16,248 nt of DNA, taken from JAWPNA01 sp045402695 (GTDB lineage Bacteria; Acidobacteriota; Polarisedimenticolia; JACPZX01; DASXTC01). A program made the position numbers and the translations under genes. Under the pieces are notes generated by a model. It was not told the DNA's origin and searched no databases. It saw only the letters and a list, made by a program, of their open reading frames with translations. Every line of letters begins with the position of its first letter. Position 1 is the first letter of the stretch. Shown one piece after another: positions 14,371-16,248 of the stretch. The stretch is taken from positions 1 through 16,248 of the forward strand of contig JAWPNA010000376.1 in the NCBI GenBank assembly GCA_045402695.1. The letters are read 5' to 3'.

Positions 14371-14379
14371 ATTCTATCA
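14371..14379 (-). promoter_or_regulatory. Possible extended -10 promoter element for the S9 peptidase gene
   Basis: On the minus strand TGATAGAAT is an extended -10 (TGn plus TAGAAT, five of six matches), about 54 bases before the S9 peptidase ATG and inside the 85-base gap after the M50 protease gene. No good -35 hexamer is seen at 16-18 bases, which extended -10 promoters can tolerate. This is a weak call by eye. Confidence 0.3.
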
Positions 14380-14402
14380 GATGAGGATGAGGGTGACGGT
14401 GG

Positions 14403-15521
14403 CTAGGCCACTCGCCGCAGGGCGATCTCGCGGATCTTGATGAGACGGGCGACGGCCTGGAGCGTCACCAGCCCCACGAGCTTCCCTTCGGCGATGACGG
14501 GCAGCCTCGAGATGCCGCCGGACGCCATCACGCGCATCGCCGTGATCAGCTCGTCGTCGGGGCCCACCGACTGTCCCGGCTGAAGCGCGCTCATGATTTG
14601 CGCCACCGTGGTGCGCTCGCGCTGGTCGGGCTCGCACCGGGTCAGGTCCGCCAGTGACAGCAGCCCCACGGTCTGCTCGTCGCGCGTCACCGGGTAGCCA
14701 CCGTACCCGTGCTGGAGGAAGTAGCCCGAGATGGCGTCCTGCACGGAGATGTACGATGGGATCGTGATCGGGTCGGGAATCATCACTCCCGCGACCTTCA
14801 GTCCCGCCAGCACGTCGCCCACCATCGCCTGCCGCCGTTCGGCCTCGGCCGCCTCCTTGACGAACAGTCCGATGAAGACCATCCAGATCCCACCCACCAG
14901 GTTGCCGCTGATCGCGCTGACGGCGCCCATCCCGATCAGCACCCATCCGAGCGCCTTGCCCCAGGCCGCCGCCACTCCGGTGGCACGGATCCGATCTCCA
15001 GACCGTGCCCACGACCACGCGCGCAGGACCCGCCCGCCGTCCAGCGGAATTCCAGGCAGCATGTTGAACACCCCCAGGGCGATGTTGACGAGCCCCAGAT
15101 GGCCTGCCATCCCTGCCCAGATGTTGGACCCTGGATCGGGAGTCAACCGCGAGACGGCGTAGAACCCCGCCCCCAGCACGAAGCTGGCCAGAGGGCCCGC
15201 AGCCGCGATCCGCATCTCGATTTTCGGGCTGGGGCTCTCGCGCGTCAGGTGCGACATTCCCCCGAAGATGAACAGCGTGATGCGATCCACGCGCACTCCG
15301 TGGCTGTTGGCCACCAGCGAGTGCGACATCTCGTGAAACAGCACCGAGAAGAAGAACAGCAGCGTGCTGGCCAGCCCCACCACGAGGTACGTGCTGCGCG
15401 GGAGGCCCGGGTACTGTTGAGGGAAGATGCCGAAGGTGAAGTTCCAGAGAATCAGTCCGAAGATGAAGATCCACGAGTAGTCAATGTGGATCTCGATGCC
15501 GAGGACGCGGAAGGCTTTCAG
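14403..15521 (-). CDS. M50 site-2-type intramembrane metalloprotease with CBS domain pair; probable CTG start
   Basis: From the proposed CTG the protein is 372 residues. The first helix with GIEIHIDYSW lies at about 8-17 and after. Zinc-ligand motif HEMSH is at 63-67; the third ligand is Asp161 in NMLPGIPLDGGR (153-164). About six membrane segments precede a cytoplasmic tail with two CBS repeats (about 246-366), as in the S2P class with adenine-nucleotide-sensing CBS domains. The family cuts membrane-bound substrates such as anti-sigma factors. The first GTG (15383) would remove the whole first helix. The frame is open upstream with no ATG, GTG or TTG, and CTG at 15521 overlaps the S1 gene stop as CTGA and gives MKAFRVLG, a normal family N-terminus. 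So CTG with translational coupling is favoured; 15383 remains the fallback. Confidence 0.85.
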   Translation of the reverse strand: MKAFRVLGIEIHIDYSWIFIFGLILWNFTFGIFPQQYPGLPRSTYLVVGLASTLLFFFSVLFHEMSHSLVANSHGVRVDRITLFIFGGMSHLTRESPSPKIEMRIAAAGPLASFVLGAGFYAVSRLTPDPGSNIWAGMAGHLGLVNIALGVFNMLPGIPLDGGRVLRAWSWARSGDRIRATGVAAAWGKALGWVLIGMGAVSAISGNLVGGIWMVFIGLFVKEAAEAERRQAMVGDVLAGLKVAGVMIPDPITIPSYISVQDAISGYFLQHGYGGYPVTRDEQTVGLLSLADLTRCEPDQRERTTVAQIMSALQPGQSVGPDDELITAMRVMASGGISRLPVIAEGKLVGLVTLQAVARLIKIREIALRRVA

Positions 15522-16248
15522 GACTCTGAACCGCCCGTGGAGGACTTCTTGAATGCGTCGAACGCGTCGGCTAGGGTCGAGAAGCTGCCGCCGCTGGTGG
15601 ATTTCGTCGATTCCTTCTTGTAGCGGTCGAGGGCGTCGCGCTCCTCGCGCCCCTCGGCCTTGGTGATGGAGAGGCGGATCTTGCGCCCCGCCGGGTCCGA
15701 CTGGATCACCTCTGCCTTCATCTCGGTGCCCTTCGGAAACAGCCGCTTGTGGTCGGCGCCTCGGGGGGTGCCGAGGTCGCTGTTGGGTATCATGCCGATC
15801 AGGCCCGGCCCGAGCCGGAGAAAGACGCCGAACTTCTCCACGCGGTCGACCTTTCCGGTGACCGTCTCGCCCACCTTCGGGGGCGTGATCTCCACCTTCT
15901 TGCCCACCGGCACTGTCTCGTGCGCGATGCCCAGCGAGATCCGGCGCCTCGCCTCCTCCACTTTCATCACCTGCACCTTGATCTCGTCGCCCGCCTTGAC
16001 GAGCTCGCCGGCCTTCTTGCCCGAGCCCCGGCCTCCGCCGGCCAGCTCGCTGACGTGCACCAGGCCGTCCACTCCCGGAGCCAGCTCGACGAATGCGCCG
16101 AATTCAGCCACGCGTACCACCTTGGCGGCCATCACCTGCCCCTGATGGAAGCGGTCGGAAACTCCGGCCCACGGGTCGCCCTCGAGCGGCTTGCGCGTGA
16201 GGGAGATCTTCCCCCGTTTCTTGTCCACGCGCAGCACCTGCACCTGGA
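15518..16248 (-). CDS. S1-domain RNA-binding protein (N-terminus beyond window)
   Basis: The reading frame runs off the right edge, so the N-terminus is missing; the GTG at 16243 is internal, since the codon before it continues the same S1 strand. About 242 residues are visible: the end of one S1 domain (VLRVDKKRGKISLTRK), a complete S1 domain (about 33-105, with FGAFVELAPGVDGLVHVSEL), and a more divergent third one (about 122-196, FGVFLRLGPGLIGMIPNSDLG). A Ser/Thr/Gly/Lys-rich tail follows (about 208-241, including FSTLADAFDAFKK). S1 domains bind single-stranded RNA. Whether this is ribosomal protein S1 itself is doubtful: the repeats are few, and the tail resembles S1-like accessory proteins. 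Its stop codon overlaps the proposed start of the M50 protease. Confidence 0.88.
   Translation of the reverse strand, partial: QVQVLRVDKKRGKISLTRKPLEGDPWAGVSDRFHQGQVMAAKVVRVAEFGAFVELAPGVDGLVHVSELAGGGRGSGKKAGELVKAGDEIKVQVMKVEEARRRISLGIAHETVPVGKKVEITPPKVGETVTGKVDRVEKFGVFLRLGPGLIGMIPNSDLGTPRGADHKRLFPKGTEMKAEVIQSDPAGRKIRLSITKAEGREERDALDRYKKESTKSTSGGSFSTLADAFDAFKKSSTGGSES

Overview
The window is GC-rich bacterial DNA. The outer-membrane beta-barrel, lipoprotein, Tat-type Rieske protein and strong GGAGG ribosome binding sites point to a Gram-negative (diderm) bacterium. The exported S9 peptidase, the TPR, YCII-like and DUF2238 proteins and the large c-type cytochrome set would suit an Acidobacteriota-like or similar soil/sediment lineage. 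That placement is inference from gene content; there is no rRNA or other marker here. No tRNA, IS element, CRISPR array or phage gene was seen, and no gap between genes exceeds about 160 bases.

Left half (1-8194, all minus strand): one tightly packed electron-transfer operon, read from right to left. Its genes encode a Cyc2-like outer-membrane beta-barrel with an N-terminal heme c; a periplasmic type-1 copper protein; a cytoplasmic FAD/4Fe-4S NAD(P)-type oxidoreductase of the GltD family; a Tat-dependent Rieske protein; a split b6-type cytochrome b (N-terminal 4-helix part, then C-terminal part); a membrane-anchored eight-heme cytochrome c; and a lipoprotein cytochrome c cut by the left edge. 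From the copper-protein gene onward the genes overlap by 1-8 bases or are about 10 bases apart. Only the first gap (68 bases) is longer, and it holds a strong hairpin. Together these parts could form a wire from the cell surface through the periplasm to a quinone-reactive bc complex, with an NAD(H) module on the cytoplasmic face.

Middle (8195-9315): upstream of the operon lies a 132-base control region with three TGCATCA-type half-sites in alternating orientation. It is followed by a gene for a PAS-LuxR regulator with a four-cysteine PAS motif, the obvious candidate regulator of the operon, and by an 83-residue protein of unknown function.

Right half (9316-16248): a plus-strand gene for an exported TPR protein converges on a minus-strand group. 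Read right to left, this group encodes an S1-domain RNA-binding protein (cut by the right edge), an M50 site-2-type protease with CBS domains that probably starts at a CTG overlapping the S1 stop codon, an exported S9 family peptidase, a DUF2238/YjdF-like membrane protein and an exported YCII-like protein. These look like housekeeping or accessory genes without a clear link to the electron-transfer operon.
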